NCBI RefSeq assembly: GCF_030269905.1
Contig: NZ_BSVC01000003.1
Location: 124,001 to 188,000, forward strand
Direction: 5' to 3'
DNA from: Pelosinus sp. IPA-1
GTDB lineage: Bacteria; Bacillota; Negativicutes; DSM-13327
Length of the DNA: 64,000 bases
Part shown: positions 54,501 through 62,847 of the stretch, piece by piece
Layout: each line of letters opens with the position of its first letter
Numbering within the stretch: the first letter of the stretch is position 1
Made by a program: the position numbers and the translations under genes
The notes under the pieces: generated by a model
What the model saw: only the letters and a program-made list of their open reading frames with translations
Told to the model about the DNA's origin: nothing
The model's database searches: none

Positions 54501-54678
54501 GGGCGGTTGCGCCAGGCCACGCCACCGATACGACCATCTGGCGGATGGTAAAGTCCGGGTCTTCCATCCGACCGAGATTCTGATAGGCGAACAGTCCTCC
54601 AAGGAAAATGACAGTGAGGAAATAATAAATCAGTTGTTTGTGGTTGAGGCTCCATTCGGTCAAATTAAAGGATTTCAT
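51586..54678 (-). CDS. RND efflux transporter, second system
   Basis: 1030 residues with twelve predicted membrane helices and two periplasmic loops. FNLTEWSLNHKQLIYYFLTV at the N-terminus, NLGRMEDPDF and VSVAWPGATARQIEEQVTDK, TM4 aspartates in GLLVDDAIIAIEMMIVK, and RFRPIMLTAAAAILGMLPLV are typical of the heavy RND pumps with the MEDPDF signature rather than AcrB-type HAE1. Its start overlaps the fusion protein stop by 4 bp (ATGA). Under TetR control. No outer-membrane factor gene adjoins. Confidence 0.92.
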   Translation of the reverse strand: MKSFNLTEWSLNHKQLIYYFLTVIFLGGLFAYQNLGRMEDPDFTIRQMVVSVAWPGATARQIEEQVTDKIEKKLQDTPGLDYLKSYSLPGQSVIYVTLKEDTVTADKVRPIWLEVRNMVNDIKTTLPQGVDGPYFNDQFDDVFGCIYALTGDGYSYEDLREQAETIRRTLLTVPSIKKVDLLGVQAEKIYIEIESAKLSQLGLAPSDITSAVTAQNAMAASGMIETASDNVYLRVSGMFENIDDLKNLPLRSNERTFRLGDIAKIERKYIDPPAPKMFYNGQPAIGLALSMEKGGNVLALGKSLEQSTAQIKENLPLGLELHTVTNQPTVVKEAINEFVKTLAEAIGIVLLVSFVSLGLRSGFIVALCIPLVITGVFIIMDMLGIALHKVSLGALIIALGLLVDDAIIAIEMMIVKLEQGWSRFDAACHAYTATAFPMLTGTLITCAGFIPVGFSKGSASEFVGSIFSVITIALLISWVVSVMAAPLFGYRLLKVTPADHAAEQDVYNKSFYRLFKRLLSWCLSHRRQVLAATVLCFVGSLLLMGLLKQEFFPAATRPELIVELQLPEGASPQAIEQEAAKFANRFAEDDRIASYTYYLGGGAPRFVLTADPAVENSNFAQFVFVAKDLASRLELQKKVQSLFATEFTSVRGHTKIIQSGTTDPYPVMLRISGPNHDKVRNIAGKARNILASDPNLTDISLDWNEKSKVLRLDIDQAKARALGIDNQALSASLQALLSGVGVGEFREKDKTVGIVFRVDPESRQDLSRLKDLNIHIGGGRFVPLDQIAKIRYEAEEGMIWRRDLKTMITVQADTAEGVLGEDAAIGAYERLQELRTSLPSGYSIKIGGSAETSENAIRWLLQPVPAMVVIIITLLMFQLHNIPKMLMTLLTAPLGMIGVTPALLLTGRPMGFVVQLGILALAGIIIRNSVILIDQIDRHIDAGEPLWDAIINATVSRFRPIMLTAAAAILGMLPLVSSIFWGPMAVAIAGGLFVATILTLIVLPVMYAVWYKSTPSYENLPDITPPIGRP

Positions 54679-55808
54679 GATTGGCCACCCTCCGGTAACC
54701 GGACCTGCTGCCCTTCACGGAGTTTGTGCACGCCGGCCGTGACAATGATTTCACCGGCAACCAGGCCCCTCACCTGTGCCTGGTTGTTGTCAAGGCTGAC
54801 AATTTGAATTGGACGTAAACGGACGGTAGAATCAGTCACCACCCAAACGCCGGGTGTATCGTTGGTTTGATAGATGACAGATAGGGGAATGGCAATCAGA
54901 TGGACGTTTTGATCGCTGGCACTGTTCAAAGACACGGCAGCCGTCATGCCGAGTTTAACTTCCGGCGGCGGGTTCAGCAAGCTGACACGCACTTGGTAAG
55001 TTCGGGTGGTCGAAGCGGCCATGGGTGCGATTTCACGCACTTTGCCACTAACTTTTACATTGGGGAGCGCCCAGAAAGACACCGTGAGCTGCGAAGCTTT
55101 ACTCAATTCTTCAATGCGGTTTTCCGGCACACTGATTTCCATTTCGCGCTCACCATTCTGGACGATGGTTACTACCGTTTGGCCGGCGCTAACTACTTGC
55201 CCGGTCTCCGTGTTGATGCCGGCAATGACACCGGAGACATCTGCACGGAGCAGGCTATAATCCAATTGGTTGGAACTTTGCCCGTATTGGGCGGATGCCT
55301 GCCGCACGGCAGCCTGAGCCAGTTCATACGCATTTTCGTACTGATCCAACTGAGCCTGGCTGATGGCGTTCTCGGCGTACAATTGCCGGTAGCGCTGCAA
55401 GTTGCTTTCCGCCAGCTTTAGCTGGGATTCGGCGGAGTAGACTTGCGCCGAACTGCTGTTAACCGTTTGTTTAAGATCTCTGGGATCAATTTGAAGCAAA
55501 ACGTCGCCGGCATTGACAACACTGCCGAGCTGTACATTACGTTTAATGATTTTACCGGCCACCTGAAAGGCAAGCTGGCTTTCATAGCGCCCACGCACTT
55601 CCCCGGCATATGTATAACTCTTTGATCCCCCGGCAGCGCTGACTACAGCAGTGCGTACCATGGGGATCATTTCAACTGCGGCGGTTGGTTGGCTGTTAGC
55701 TTTCCAGAAAAGAATACTGGCAATGCATAAAGCGGCTGCTGCCAAAACGTAAGATAATTTCTTTTTGGGGATTGTTTTTAAGCAATTGAATGGCTTAAAT
55801 AATTGCAT
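54675..55808 (-). CDS. RND efflux membrane fusion protein, second system
   Basis: 377 residues. N-terminal membrane anchor LSYVLAAAALCIASILFW (no lipobox), then VRTAVVSAAGGSKSYTYAGE, the lipoyl halves SQLAFQVAGKIIKRNVQLGS and LRADVSGVIAGINTETGQVV, an alpha hairpin (about 115-165) and the beta-barrel with membrane-proximal domain to LREGQQVRL. Translationally coupled to the pump gene. A 37-bp palindrome, the presumed TetR operator, lies just ahead of its start. Confidence 0.9.
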   Translation of the reverse strand: MQLFKPFNCLKTIPKKKLSYVLAAAALCIASILFWKANSQPTAAVEMIPMVRTAVVSAAGGSKSYTYAGEVRGRYESQLAFQVAGKIIKRNVQLGSVVNAGDVLLQIDPRDLKQTVNSSSAQVYSAESQLKLAESNLQRYRQLYAENAISQAQLDQYENAYELAQAAVRQASAQYGQSSNQLDYSLLRADVSGVIAGINTETGQVVSAGQTVVTIVQNGEREMEISVPENRIEELSKASQLTVSFWALPNVKVSGKVREIAPMAASTTRTYQVRVSLLNPPPEVKLGMTAAVSLNSASDQNVHLIAIPLSVIYQTNDTPGVWVVTDSTVRLRPIQIVSLDNNQAQVRGLVAGEIIVTAGVHKLREGQQVRLPEGGQS

Positions 55809-55836
55809 GATGATATTACTCCTTTACTAATTTATA

Positions 55837-55873
55837 CGGGCAATTAATTGAATTACGTTCAATTAATTGCCCG
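55837..55873. promoter_or_regulatory. TetR-type operator, pump side
   Basis: Perfect 16-bp arms, CGGGCAATTAATTGAA and its reverse complement, around the centre TTACG. The core TTGAA-TTACG-TTCAA recurs upstream of the tetR gene, supporting it as the repressor site. Confidence 0.75.
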
Positions 55874-55932
55874 GAAAAAACCGCTCACCCCAAAAGCTGT
55901 TTGGATGGCGGAATTTTTTCCTTCATTATGTT

Positions 55933-56562
55933 TTAAACTTGCCCGGTTAGTATGATATGGATTGTTTTTTCTTGTGCGCCCAGCGCTTTTTCAATAAGAG
56001 CTTCTGCCATTCTCAAGCGATAAGACAAGATGTCAGCAGCTGTTTTTTCATAGAGTGCTTCGCTTAAAAAGTCCATGATCACCAAGATGTAATCCACAGT
56101 GGTCGGAGCATGGGATACGCAAAAATCCCGATTCATAGTTCCTTCTTCAATGATATTCAACAACCAAGGTGAGAGGGAGACGGCAAGTTGGCGAAACAAT
56201 TTGTCTTTAATATGCAGGTTCTGGGTATCATATAGCATATTGAGCAGAAACCCGTCTTTATAACTGGTTTTACGTAACACGGCAGCTACCGTTAAGCCCA
56301 TTTTTTCAGACGGGGAAATGGTGTTTAAAGAAGTTATCTCCTTGATTTCCGAAATAAGAGCAGAGGCATGGCGATCAAGCAAGGTTTCTAATACCTCTTC
56401 TTTTGACTTAAAGTAGTAATACAGCATTCCCTGGGCAACGCCCATTTTCTTAGCGATATCTTTGATGGTGGTTCCCTGGTAACTTTTAGTAAAGAACAGC
56501 TGATCGGCAGCATCTAAAATTTCGGTGATGCGAATTTGAGGATCTTGCGGAGTTCTGGCCAT
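55933..56562 (-). CDS. TetR-family repressor of the second RND system
   Basis: 209 residues. N-terminal helix-turn-helix ILDAADQLFFTKSYQGTTIK followed by DIAKKMGVAQGMLYYYFKSK, then an all-helical ligand domain. The ATG at MARTPQ has GAGGT upstream. First gene ahead of the fusion protein and pump on the same strand, with matching palindromes before itself and before the pump genes, so it probably represses both. Confidence 0.9.
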   Translation of the reverse strand: MARTPQDPQIRITEILDAADQLFFTKSYQGTTIKDIAKKMGVAQGMLYYYFKSKEEVLETLLDRHASALISEIKEITSLNTISPSEKMGLTVAAVLRKTSYKDGFLLNMLYDTQNLHIKDKLFRQLAVSLSPWLLNIIEEGTMNRDFCVSHAPTTVDYILVIMDFLSEALYEKTAADILSYRLRMAEALIEKALGAQEKTIHIILTGQV

Positions 56563-56576
56563 AATGCACCTCAATA

Positions 56577-56596
56577 AATTGAATTATGTTCAAATT
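56577..56596. promoter_or_regulatory. TetR-type operator, autoregulatory copy
   Basis: AATTGAATTATGTTCAAATT, sharing the TTGAA-TTAYG-TTCAA core with 55837-55873 and placed 15 bp upstream of the tetR start codon. The remaining ~300 bp to the next gene hold no further feature that I recognise apart from the terminator at 56900. Confidence 0.7.
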
Positions 56597-56899
56597 ATAA
56601 ACCTTGTTGAAAAACTATGTCAAGGATTAATTTTCCATTTTGTTAGCAAATGATTACACGTGATTTCATTCTGACACTATTCACGCTTAGACATGTAGTA
56701 TGGCGGGCGGATAATTAGGGAGATGTATATATAGCCACTCCCTTACATTCCTGCGGTCTGTCCTGAAAATCTTCAGTAGCAAAAATGCGAAGGCTTGCGA
56801 CGATGAGCAACGGATTGTTTATTTTTTTTTGCGCTCAGAACGAGGAAAAACTATTGCCATTTTAGGATTTGGCTGAAGCTTTTAAATAATAAATACAAA

Positions 56900-56936
56900 C
56901 AAGACGTTATGACATTAAATTAGTCATAACGTCTTG
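56900..56936 (-). terminator. Terminator of the PrpR-like activator gene
   Basis: 14-bp perfect stem CAAGACGTTATGAC / GTCATAACGTCTTG overlapping the stop codon of the minus-strand gene, followed on that strand by TTTGTATTTATT. Confidence 0.85.
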
Positions 56937-58801
56937 CTTATACCAAAATGCTTGAGCTTACGCCAAAGAGTAGAGCGACTTATGCCAAGGATTTTTGCTG
57001 CTGCTGCATATTTTCCTTTCGTCAGGGCGAGAGCTTTTTTGATTTCCTCTAACTCATTAGGTAGTATATCAGCATGGTCATCCTTATTGTCTTGTTGATC
57101 CCCAAGTAATCGGTTAATGATGGTTGCATCAATCGTTTCAATTTTATGTACGGCGATGACTCGTTCAATTATATTTTGCAATTCACGTATGTTGCCAGGC
57201 CACGTATATTCAGTAAGCGCTTTTATGGCGGAGGGAGCAAGTTTTAAGTGATGTTTAATAATACCTTGATGTTCCTTTAAGAAGAATTGAGCTAGTAATT
57301 TAATATCTTCTTTTCGATTCCGCAAGGGAGGAATTCTAAGTTGTAAAACATTGAGGCGATAATATAAATCCGCTCTAAATTTATTTTCATTTACGAGATT
57401 TTTCAGGTTTTTATTCGTGGCAGCAATAACGCGAACGTCAATTGGAATGACACGGTCACTGCCGAGTCTCATCACTTTTTTCTCTTGTACAATACGTAGT
57501 AGCTTACTTTGTGTCACATACTCCATCTCGGCAATTTCATCGAGAAAAATGGTACCACCATGGGCGACTTCGAATAATCCAGGTTTTCCTTTTGGATTAG
57601 CACCAGTAAAAGCTCCTCCTACATAGCCAAATAATTCACTCTCCAGTATTTGACTAGGGAGGGCAGCGCAGTTAATAGCGACAAAGGGACCTTGGTGACG
57701 TTCACTGTAATTGTGAATACTTTGGGCAAATACCTCTTTGCCCGTACCTGTTTCACCAATAATTAAAATAGAGGAATGAGTTAAGGCGAAATCCTTCGCC
57801 ATTTCAATGGTTGATATTAGTTCTGTACTTGTACTCTCAATATTTTTGAAAGAATAATTTGCAATATGCCCGAAGTCATAAATGCGACGTCTTACCCGAG
57901 CTTCCATTTGTTGAATTTGAGCTACATCTTGAAATGTGACAACAGCGCCTACCGTAGTATTGTTGACGACAATGGCGATTTTGTTGCAAAGAACGTCAAC
58001 CTCATTAATTTTGAGAATGTGTGCTAAATCATCTTTTCCCATATGCATAACTTGCTTCAGGTTAAGTTCAGGCCAAACCTTAGCAATGTTCTTACCCGTA
58101 GCCTTACTGCTGCTAATGCCTGTAATCTGCTCTGCAATGGGGTTGAAAAAAGTGATACGATACTGACTGTCAACAGAGATGATCCCTTCATAGGCATAAT
58201 TCAGGACTGCCCGGAATAGGCTGGTCTTTTCTTTTTCTAAATTACGTGCATGGGCAATTCGTTTTGCTTCTTGTGCTGCCTGTAGGATTCCTTCCGCACC
58301 ACTTCCAATTAATTCGAAAGGGTAGCCCTGTTTTTGGGCGATCTGTTTTGTAATAAATCCGCCAATAACGACGTTCACACCATCTTGGAAAGCCTGAGAT
58401 ACTTGGGTCTCTGCCTCTTCTTCAGCATCAATCGGATAAAGCCGAATGTCTACTCCCAGGATAGGGCTCAAACAATCGGTTTCTTGGAGTAAAGAAGAAA
58501 AGGTAACAGCTCCGATAGTGTGGCCGTGTAACTTAGCTTTCTCAACGGTACGAATAATATCAAACCCTGTTATGGGAATTTCGACAACCGTAACTTCCAG
58601 CCCTGAATTTCTGATGGCAGTAGCAGTACCGCCGCGAGAGATGATAATCTCGGTGCCTTTGGAACAAAGAGCAGTGGCAATAGCAACGCCCTCGTGGAGT
58701 AATCCTTTCACGATATGTATATCGTTATGATGAGCCTTAAATAATTGGCGAGCACTTTCAAACAAGCTCATGTCTGGAGCGATAAATGCGATAAGGGACA
58801 T
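56924..58801 (-). CDS. Sigma-54-dependent activator, PrpR-like (PrpR_N-PAS-AAA-Fis)
   Basis: 625 residues. N-terminal PrpR_N-type sensor (HHNDIHIVKGLLHEGVAIAT, ISRGGTATAIR, VVEIPITGFDIIRTVEKAK; about 1-185), PAS domain (NYAYEGIISVDSQYRITFFN), AAA core with GETGTGKE (about 349), the sigma-54 contact motif GAFTGA (about 396) and WPGNIRELQNIIERV, and a C-terminal Fis-type helix-turn-helix (KYAAAAKILGISRSTLWRKL). PrpR_N senses small organic acids in characterised members. Divergent from a LeuCD-type hydro-lyase with a consensus -24/-12 promoter, its obvious target. Confidence 0.92.
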   Translation of the reverse strand: MSLIAFIAPDMSLFESARQLFKAHHNDIHIVKGLLHEGVAIATALCSKGTEIIISRGGTATAIRNSGLEVTVVEIPITGFDIIRTVEKAKLHGHTIGAVTFSSLLQETDCLSPILGVDIRLYPIDAEEEAETQVSQAFQDGVNVVIGGFITKQIAQKQGYPFELIGSGAEGILQAAQEAKRIAHARNLEKEKTSLFRAVLNYAYEGIISVDSQYRITFFNPIAEQITGISSSKATGKNIAKVWPELNLKQVMHMGKDDLAHILKINEVDVLCNKIAIVVNNTTVGAVVTFQDVAQIQQMEARVRRRIYDFGHIANYSFKNIESTSTELISTIEMAKDFALTHSSILIIGETGTGKEVFAQSIHNYSERHQGPFVAINCAALPSQILESELFGYVGGAFTGANPKGKPGLFEVAHGGTIFLDEIAEMEYVTQSKLLRIVQEKKVMRLGSDRVIPIDVRVIAATNKNLKNLVNENKFRADLYYRLNVLQLRIPPLRNRKEDIKLLAQFFLKEHQGIIKHHLKLAPSAIKALTEYTWPGNIRELQNIIERVIAVHKIETIDATIINRLLGDQQDNKDDHADILPNELEEIKKALALTKGKYAAAAKILGISRSTLWRKLKHFGISKTL

Positions 58802-59054
58802 AATTTGCCTCCTGTGAAACGAGATGCAACATTTTTCTCCTATTATAAAAGGTTAATGGCTCACTTGCAACAAGATGAAGTGAGGTGATTATAGTATTAA
58901 GATACATAAATTGCTTATCTTAATAGAAAGTTAGTGTTGCAAAGAAAACCCAATGAAACAAAATGAGACGAATGTCGTAGTTTGAAACGTTTTTGAGATG
59001 CATTTTTCCAGCAGATGTTGCTAAATAGCACCATTGCTTGAAAGAATCCGATGT

Positions 59055-59070
59055 GGCACGACTTTTGCAT
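59055..59070 (+). promoter_or_regulatory. Sigma-54 (-24/-12) promoter of the hydro-lyase operon
   Basis: TGGCACGACTTTTGCA is an exact match to TGGCACG-N4-TTGCW, 48 bp before the start codon. In the 250 bp between it and the divergent activator, TTGCAAC/GTTGCAA motifs recur (about 58828, 58866 and 58933) and may be activator sites. Confidence 0.92.
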
Positions 59071-59118
59071 TAGTTATGGAAAAAGCTTATCGATATAAAC
59101 TAAACATGGAGGATTATT

Positions 59119-60372
59119 ATGCACGCAATTGAAAAACTTCTAGCGAAAAAGGCGGGAAAAGAATCTGTTTCAACAGGCGAAATTGTAAACTGTAGTGTCG
59201 ACCTTGCTGGTATCAATGATTTATATCTACAAACAGTACGTTCATTTTTTGAGATGGGTGGCAAAAAAGTGTATGACCCAAGTAAAATTATCATGTTTTT
59301 TGACCATTACTCGCCGCCGTCTACTATCGTACAAGCGGACAATCAAAAACAGTTTCGTGAATTTTGCTGGGATCAGGGTATTGATTTATTAATGGATATT
59401 GATCAAGGAGTATGTCATCAGGTTTTGGCGGATAAGGGCCTAGTGTATCCCGGAGAGATTGTTGTAGTAACAGACTCCCATACGACAACTCACGGTTCTT
59501 TTGGTGCTTTTGGAACAGGGGTGGGGGCTACTGATTTGGCTATTATTATGCTTACTGGGAAGCTTTGGTTTAGAGTCCCTGAAATCATTCGCATCAATCT
59601 TGAAGGGACAGTGCCTAAAGGAGTCTACGCTAAAGATATTATCTTGCATGTAATTGGTGAACTAGGAGCTGATTATGGAGTATACAAGGCAGTAGAATTT
59701 ACAGGGTCTGTACTTTCACAGTTAAGCATTTCCGAACGGATGGCTTTGTGTAACATGTCTACAGAGATGGGGGCCAAAACAAGCTATATTCAGCCGGATG
59801 AAATAACCATGGAATATTTGAAAGCAAAAGTGACAGGCAATTACGAAATTTACACGACGGATACAGGGTATCAGTATGCCGCGGATCATACCTTTAATGT
59901 ATCGAGTCTAAAACCACAATTAGCAGCGCCTTTCAGTGTTGATAATGTAGCAGATATAACGGATTTTATTGATAGAAAGGTAGATCAAGCGTATTTAGGA
60001 TCATGTACTGGTGGACGTGTACCAGATTTGGCGGTAGCTGCTAAAATTTTAGCTGGCAAAAAGATTCATCCACGCACTCGTTTCGTTGTTGTTCCAGCAT
60101 CCAAGGGAGTTTTTCTGGAAGCTATGAAACTGGGCTATATTCAGACTCTTGTTGAAGCAGGTGCTACTTTCGTCACTCCTGGCTGTGCCTGTTGTTTAGG
60201 TACTCATGAAGGTATGATTGCTGCAGGTGAAACCTGCATTACCTCTACGAATCGAAATTTTCCAGGGCGGATGGGCCACACAAAAGGAGAAATCTTTCTC
60301 GGATCACCAGCCGCAGTAGCCGCAGCTGCATTAGAAGGTAAAATTGTTGATCCGTCCCAATATATTGATTAA
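59119..60372 (+). CDS. Aconitase-family hydro-lyase, large subunit (LeuC/DmdA-like)
   Basis: 417 residues, [4Fe-4S] dehydratase. Cluster cysteines lie in YLGSCTGGRVPD and TPGCACCLGTHEG; TDSHTTTHGSFGAFGTGVGA and STNRNFPGRMGH are the substrate-loop motifs. The protein has the short LeuC/homoaconitase layout that catabolic relatives (2,3-dimethylmalate or methylmalate-type dehydratases) share. Control by sigma-54 and a PrpR-like sensor argues for a catabolic role rather than leucine synthesis; the substrate is inferred to be a methylated or short dicarboxylate. Ribosome binding site GGAGG. Confidence 0.88.
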   Translation: MHAIEKLLAKKAGKESVSTGEIVNCSVDLAGINDLYLQTVRSFFEMGGKKVYDPSKIIMFFDHYSPPSTIVQADNQKQFREFCWDQGIDLLMDIDQGVCHQVLADKGLVYPGEIVVVTDSHTTTHGSFGAFGTGVGATDLAIIMLTGKLWFRVPEIIRINLEGTVPKGVYAKDIILHVIGELGADYGVYKAVEFTGSVLSQLSISERMALCNMSTEMGAKTSYIQPDEITMEYLKAKVTGNYEIYTTDTGYQYAADHTFNVSSLKPQLAAPFSVDNVADITDFIDRKVDQAYLGSCTGGRVPDLAVAAKILAGKKIHPRTRFVVVPASKGVFLEAMKLGYIQTLVEAGATFVTPGCACCLGTHEGMIAAGETCITSTNRNFPGRMGHTKGEIFLGSPAAVAAAALEGKIVDPSQYID

Positions 60373-60382
60373 GGAGTGTTAT

Positions 60383-60892
60383 ATGATGGAAACAGTAGTT
60401 AAAGGTAAAGCTTTTGTCTTTGGTAAGAATGTTGATACAGATCAAATATATCCAGGGCGTTTCGTAGAATTGACAGATGTACAAGATGTGGCAAAGCATG
60501 CGATGGAGGGAGCAGATCCTAATCTAGTTAAGGAATTTAAGCAAGGTGATATCATTGTGGCTGGCACAAATTTTGGTTGTGGATCAAGTCGTGAACATGC
60601 TGCAATTACATTAAAAGCAATCGGTGTCGGCGTTATTCTGGCGGAATCTTTTGGGCGGATTTTTTATCGAAATATAATTAACTTAGGGATACCAGTATTG
60701 GTTTGTCCTGAGATCAGTAGCATGGTTAAAAAAGGCGATAATGTATCAATTGATATAAAGTCTGGACAGATTAGGAATGAAACGACAGGTCTCACAGTAA
60801 AAGCCCAGCCCATGTCTGAATATGTAATGGACATCATTAACAGTGGTGGTATAAAGCCTCTGATCAGAAAACAAATGGAAAATCAGAGCTGA
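60383..60892 (+). CDS. Aconitase-family hydro-lyase, small subunit (LeuD/DmdB-like)
   Basis: 169 residues, swivel domain. FGKNVDTDQIYPGRFVELTD, the conserved GTNFGCGSSREHAAITLKAI and ESFGRIFYRNIINLGIP are as in LeuD-type small subunits. The ATG at 60383 has AAGGAG 6 bases upstream; a second ATG follows at once. It lies 10 bp after the large subunit and ends the operon. Confidence 0.9.
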   Translation: MMETVVKGKAFVFGKNVDTDQIYPGRFVELTDVQDVAKHAMEGADPNLVKEFKQGDIIVAGTNFGCGSSREHAAITLKAIGVGVILAESFGRIFYRNIINLGIPVLVCPEISSMVKKGDNVSIDIKSGQIRNETTGLTVKAQPMSEYVMDIINSGGIKPLIRKQMENQS

Positions 60893-61048
60893 GAGGTTTG
60901 CTGAAAGTTCGGAGTGAGTAGAGTAACATCTCTTTTGATTTTTTTAATAGTATTTTTCGAAATCAAATGGTATAAGGTACTATTTAGGCAAGGGAATAGT
61001 ACAATCTCTGAGCGCAAGCAGATGACGCTGGAGCATGGAAAGAAGGGG

Positions 61049-61085
61049 AAAGGTCCTGTAAAGTAGAGCTTTGCAGGACCTTTTT
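61049..61085 (+). terminator. Terminator of the hydro-lyase operon
   Basis: AAAGGTCCTGTAAAG / CTTTGCAGGACCTTT with a TAGAG loop and T run. The ~150 bp between the small subunit and this site carries no gene. Confidence 0.88.
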
Positions 61086-61180
61086 GCTTATGTTTTTTTG
61101 CATGATCGGCGTTATCTAAAGAATAGCCTTTAGAAACTATATAGTAGTGTAACTGACTTCTGGAGTGTAGACAATAAATA

Positions 61181-61209
61181 TTGACATAATTTTCTAATCG
61201 CTGTATAAT
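61181..61209 (+). promoter_or_regulatory. Consensus promoter of the Agr-type operon, with long leader
   Basis: TTGACA, 17 bases, TATAAT: a perfect vegetative promoter. Transcription would start near 61216, leaving a leader of about 260 nt before the kinase gene. The leader contains an AGGTT-TTCG-AACCT tetraloop hairpin (61262-61275) and, at 61319, a run of seven T. I match it to no known riboswitch, but its length and hairpin suggest regulation. Confidence 0.8.
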
Positions 61210-61477
61210 TTTAACAATTATATAGATATAGTGTATCGTAGATAAGAGCGCATGGGTCTGAAGGTTTTCGAACCTGCAATTACCAAATTGACGCTTAAAA
61301 AGTGAGGCGTGTGTCTTGCTTTTTTTATTACTATTAAAAAATGTATTCATAGATAAAACATATAGAGAATGTATTTTAGATTTAGTTAATGGCAGAGATT
61401 GCCTTCACAGCTAAACATACTTAGTTTAAATGTAATATTAGGTTGATGAAAATGCTTTTGAAATGGAAGGAAGAAAA

Positions 61478-62815
61478 ATGCCAGAAATTGATTTTACCAT
61501 GATTATGTTTAATTCTTTTCCAGAAGCTATGGTGTTAGCATGGTTAAGTTTGTCGCTTCTGGGGATGAGGCCTAGCTTTCGCCAAATTCTGTTGATTGGA
61601 GGAGGGCAGACTCTAGTTGTAATGTTTCTTTTTTTGGTTCTCGGAAAGTGGACGTCTATTCCCTTCGGCGTACATACGGTAATACAGGTGGTGACTCTTT
61701 CGTTACTAATGTATGCTATAATGCGAATTCCATATAAAAGTAGTTGCTTAGCTGCTTTGCTAGGAATTAGTATTTTTAGCTGTATTGAATCTTGGGTGAT
61801 GCCTTTATACATTTTTGTAACAGGACATTCTGTTACCGCTTTTTCAAATAACTGGTGGTTACGGATGCCTTATTTCATTTTGCAAATGTTAATTGACATA
61901 GTGGTTATTTTTCTGATACGTTGGTTTAATTTTGGGCTGCCAGAGGGAGTGGACGCTGGACGCAACAAGAAGTTACTTTGGCTAGCGGCTCTATTACTTA
62001 CACAGTCGTTATTAATAAACTTTTTTTGTTGGCGATATTATCTTGCTTACACGGATTATTTCCAAGCTCCTATACATTTATATTTTATCTTGATAAATGC
62101 AATAGTACCGCTCATAACTATGATTATTATCAGGCAATTCATGGCCTTCATTCGTCGGGAGGCGGAGAATAAAGCACAACTTGGCACACTCGGCCATGTT
62201 GAGGAACTACTGAATACGATGCGGGGACAGCGCCACGATTTTAGTCACGAATTACAGGTGATATACGGTTTGCTGGAAGTGCAGGAATACCAAGAGGCCA
62301 GAAGCTATTTAAAAAAGAGTGTGGAGGAAGTTGCGGCTACTTCTGAATTGGTGAAGACCGACAATCTAGGTGTTACGGCACTATTGTATACTAAGACTGG
62401 TTTGGCAGAAGCTCGAAAGATCAATTTGCATATTACAGTGGAAACCAGTTTGCAGAATTCTCCCTTGGAAGCGAGAGATATCAATCTGATTTTAGGAAAT
62501 CTGATTGATAATGCCCTGGAGGCAGCAGACAAATTACCTGTGCCGGAAAGACGGGTAGAGGTTATTATTGGGCAAGGTTTGGATGGTTATGTGTTGGAAG
62601 TGAAAAATTATGGACCGCTTATTCCGTCCCCTATGGTAGCTAGTATATTTATGCCAGGGTTTTCAACGAAAGGGGAGGGGAGAGGTATGGGGCTTTATAA
62701 TGTCCAAAAAATTGTTAATAAATATAGCGGCAATATCCACGTGATAAGCGATAACGAGGGCACATGCTTTCGGGTTGTGATCCCTCTAGGGCAATCTGGA
62801 AATCGCAGAATATAA
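61478..62815 (+). CDS. agrC: AgrC-like sensor histidine kinase
   Basis: About 445 residues. Five to seven N-terminal membrane helices fill the first ~210 residues. Then comes a dimerisation helix with the phosphorylated histidine in RGQRHDFSHELQVIYGLLEV (about residue 253), and an HPK10-type ATPase domain with the N-box LILGNLIDNALEAADK (about 340) and GEGRGMGLYNVQKIV. This is the architecture of the peptide-sensing AgrC/FsrC group. The ATG at MPEIDF has GGAAGG upstream. Followed by agrB, agrD and a response regulator gene, so it senses the AgrD-derived peptide. Confidence 0.88.
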   Translation: MPEIDFTMIMFNSFPEAMVLAWLSLSLLGMRPSFRQILLIGGGQTLVVMFLFLVLGKWTSIPFGVHTVIQVVTLSLLMYAIMRIPYKSSCLAALLGISIFSCIESWVMPLYIFVTGHSVTAFSNNWWLRMPYFILQMLIDIVVIFLIRWFNFGLPEGVDAGRNKKLLWLAALLLTQSLLINFFCWRYYLAYTDYFQAPIHLYFILINAIVPLITMIIIRQFMAFIRREAENKAQLGTLGHVEELLNTMRGQRHDFSHELQVIYGLLEVQEYQEARSYLKKSVEEVAATSELVKTDNLGVTALLYTKTGLAEARKINLHITVETSLQNSPLEARDINLILGNLIDNALEAADKLPVPERRVEVIIGQGLDGYVLEVKNYGPLIPSPMVASIFMPGFSTKGEGRGMGLYNVQKIVNKYSGNIHVISDNEGTCFRVVIPLGQSGNRRI

Positions 62816-62847
62816 AATAATAACATAGCTTCGAGGAGATGGTAAAA

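Noticed and set aside
61216-61477. Known riboswitch (c-di-GMP, preQ1, fluoride, T-box)
   Set aside because: None of the core motifs I know for these classes is present in the leader.
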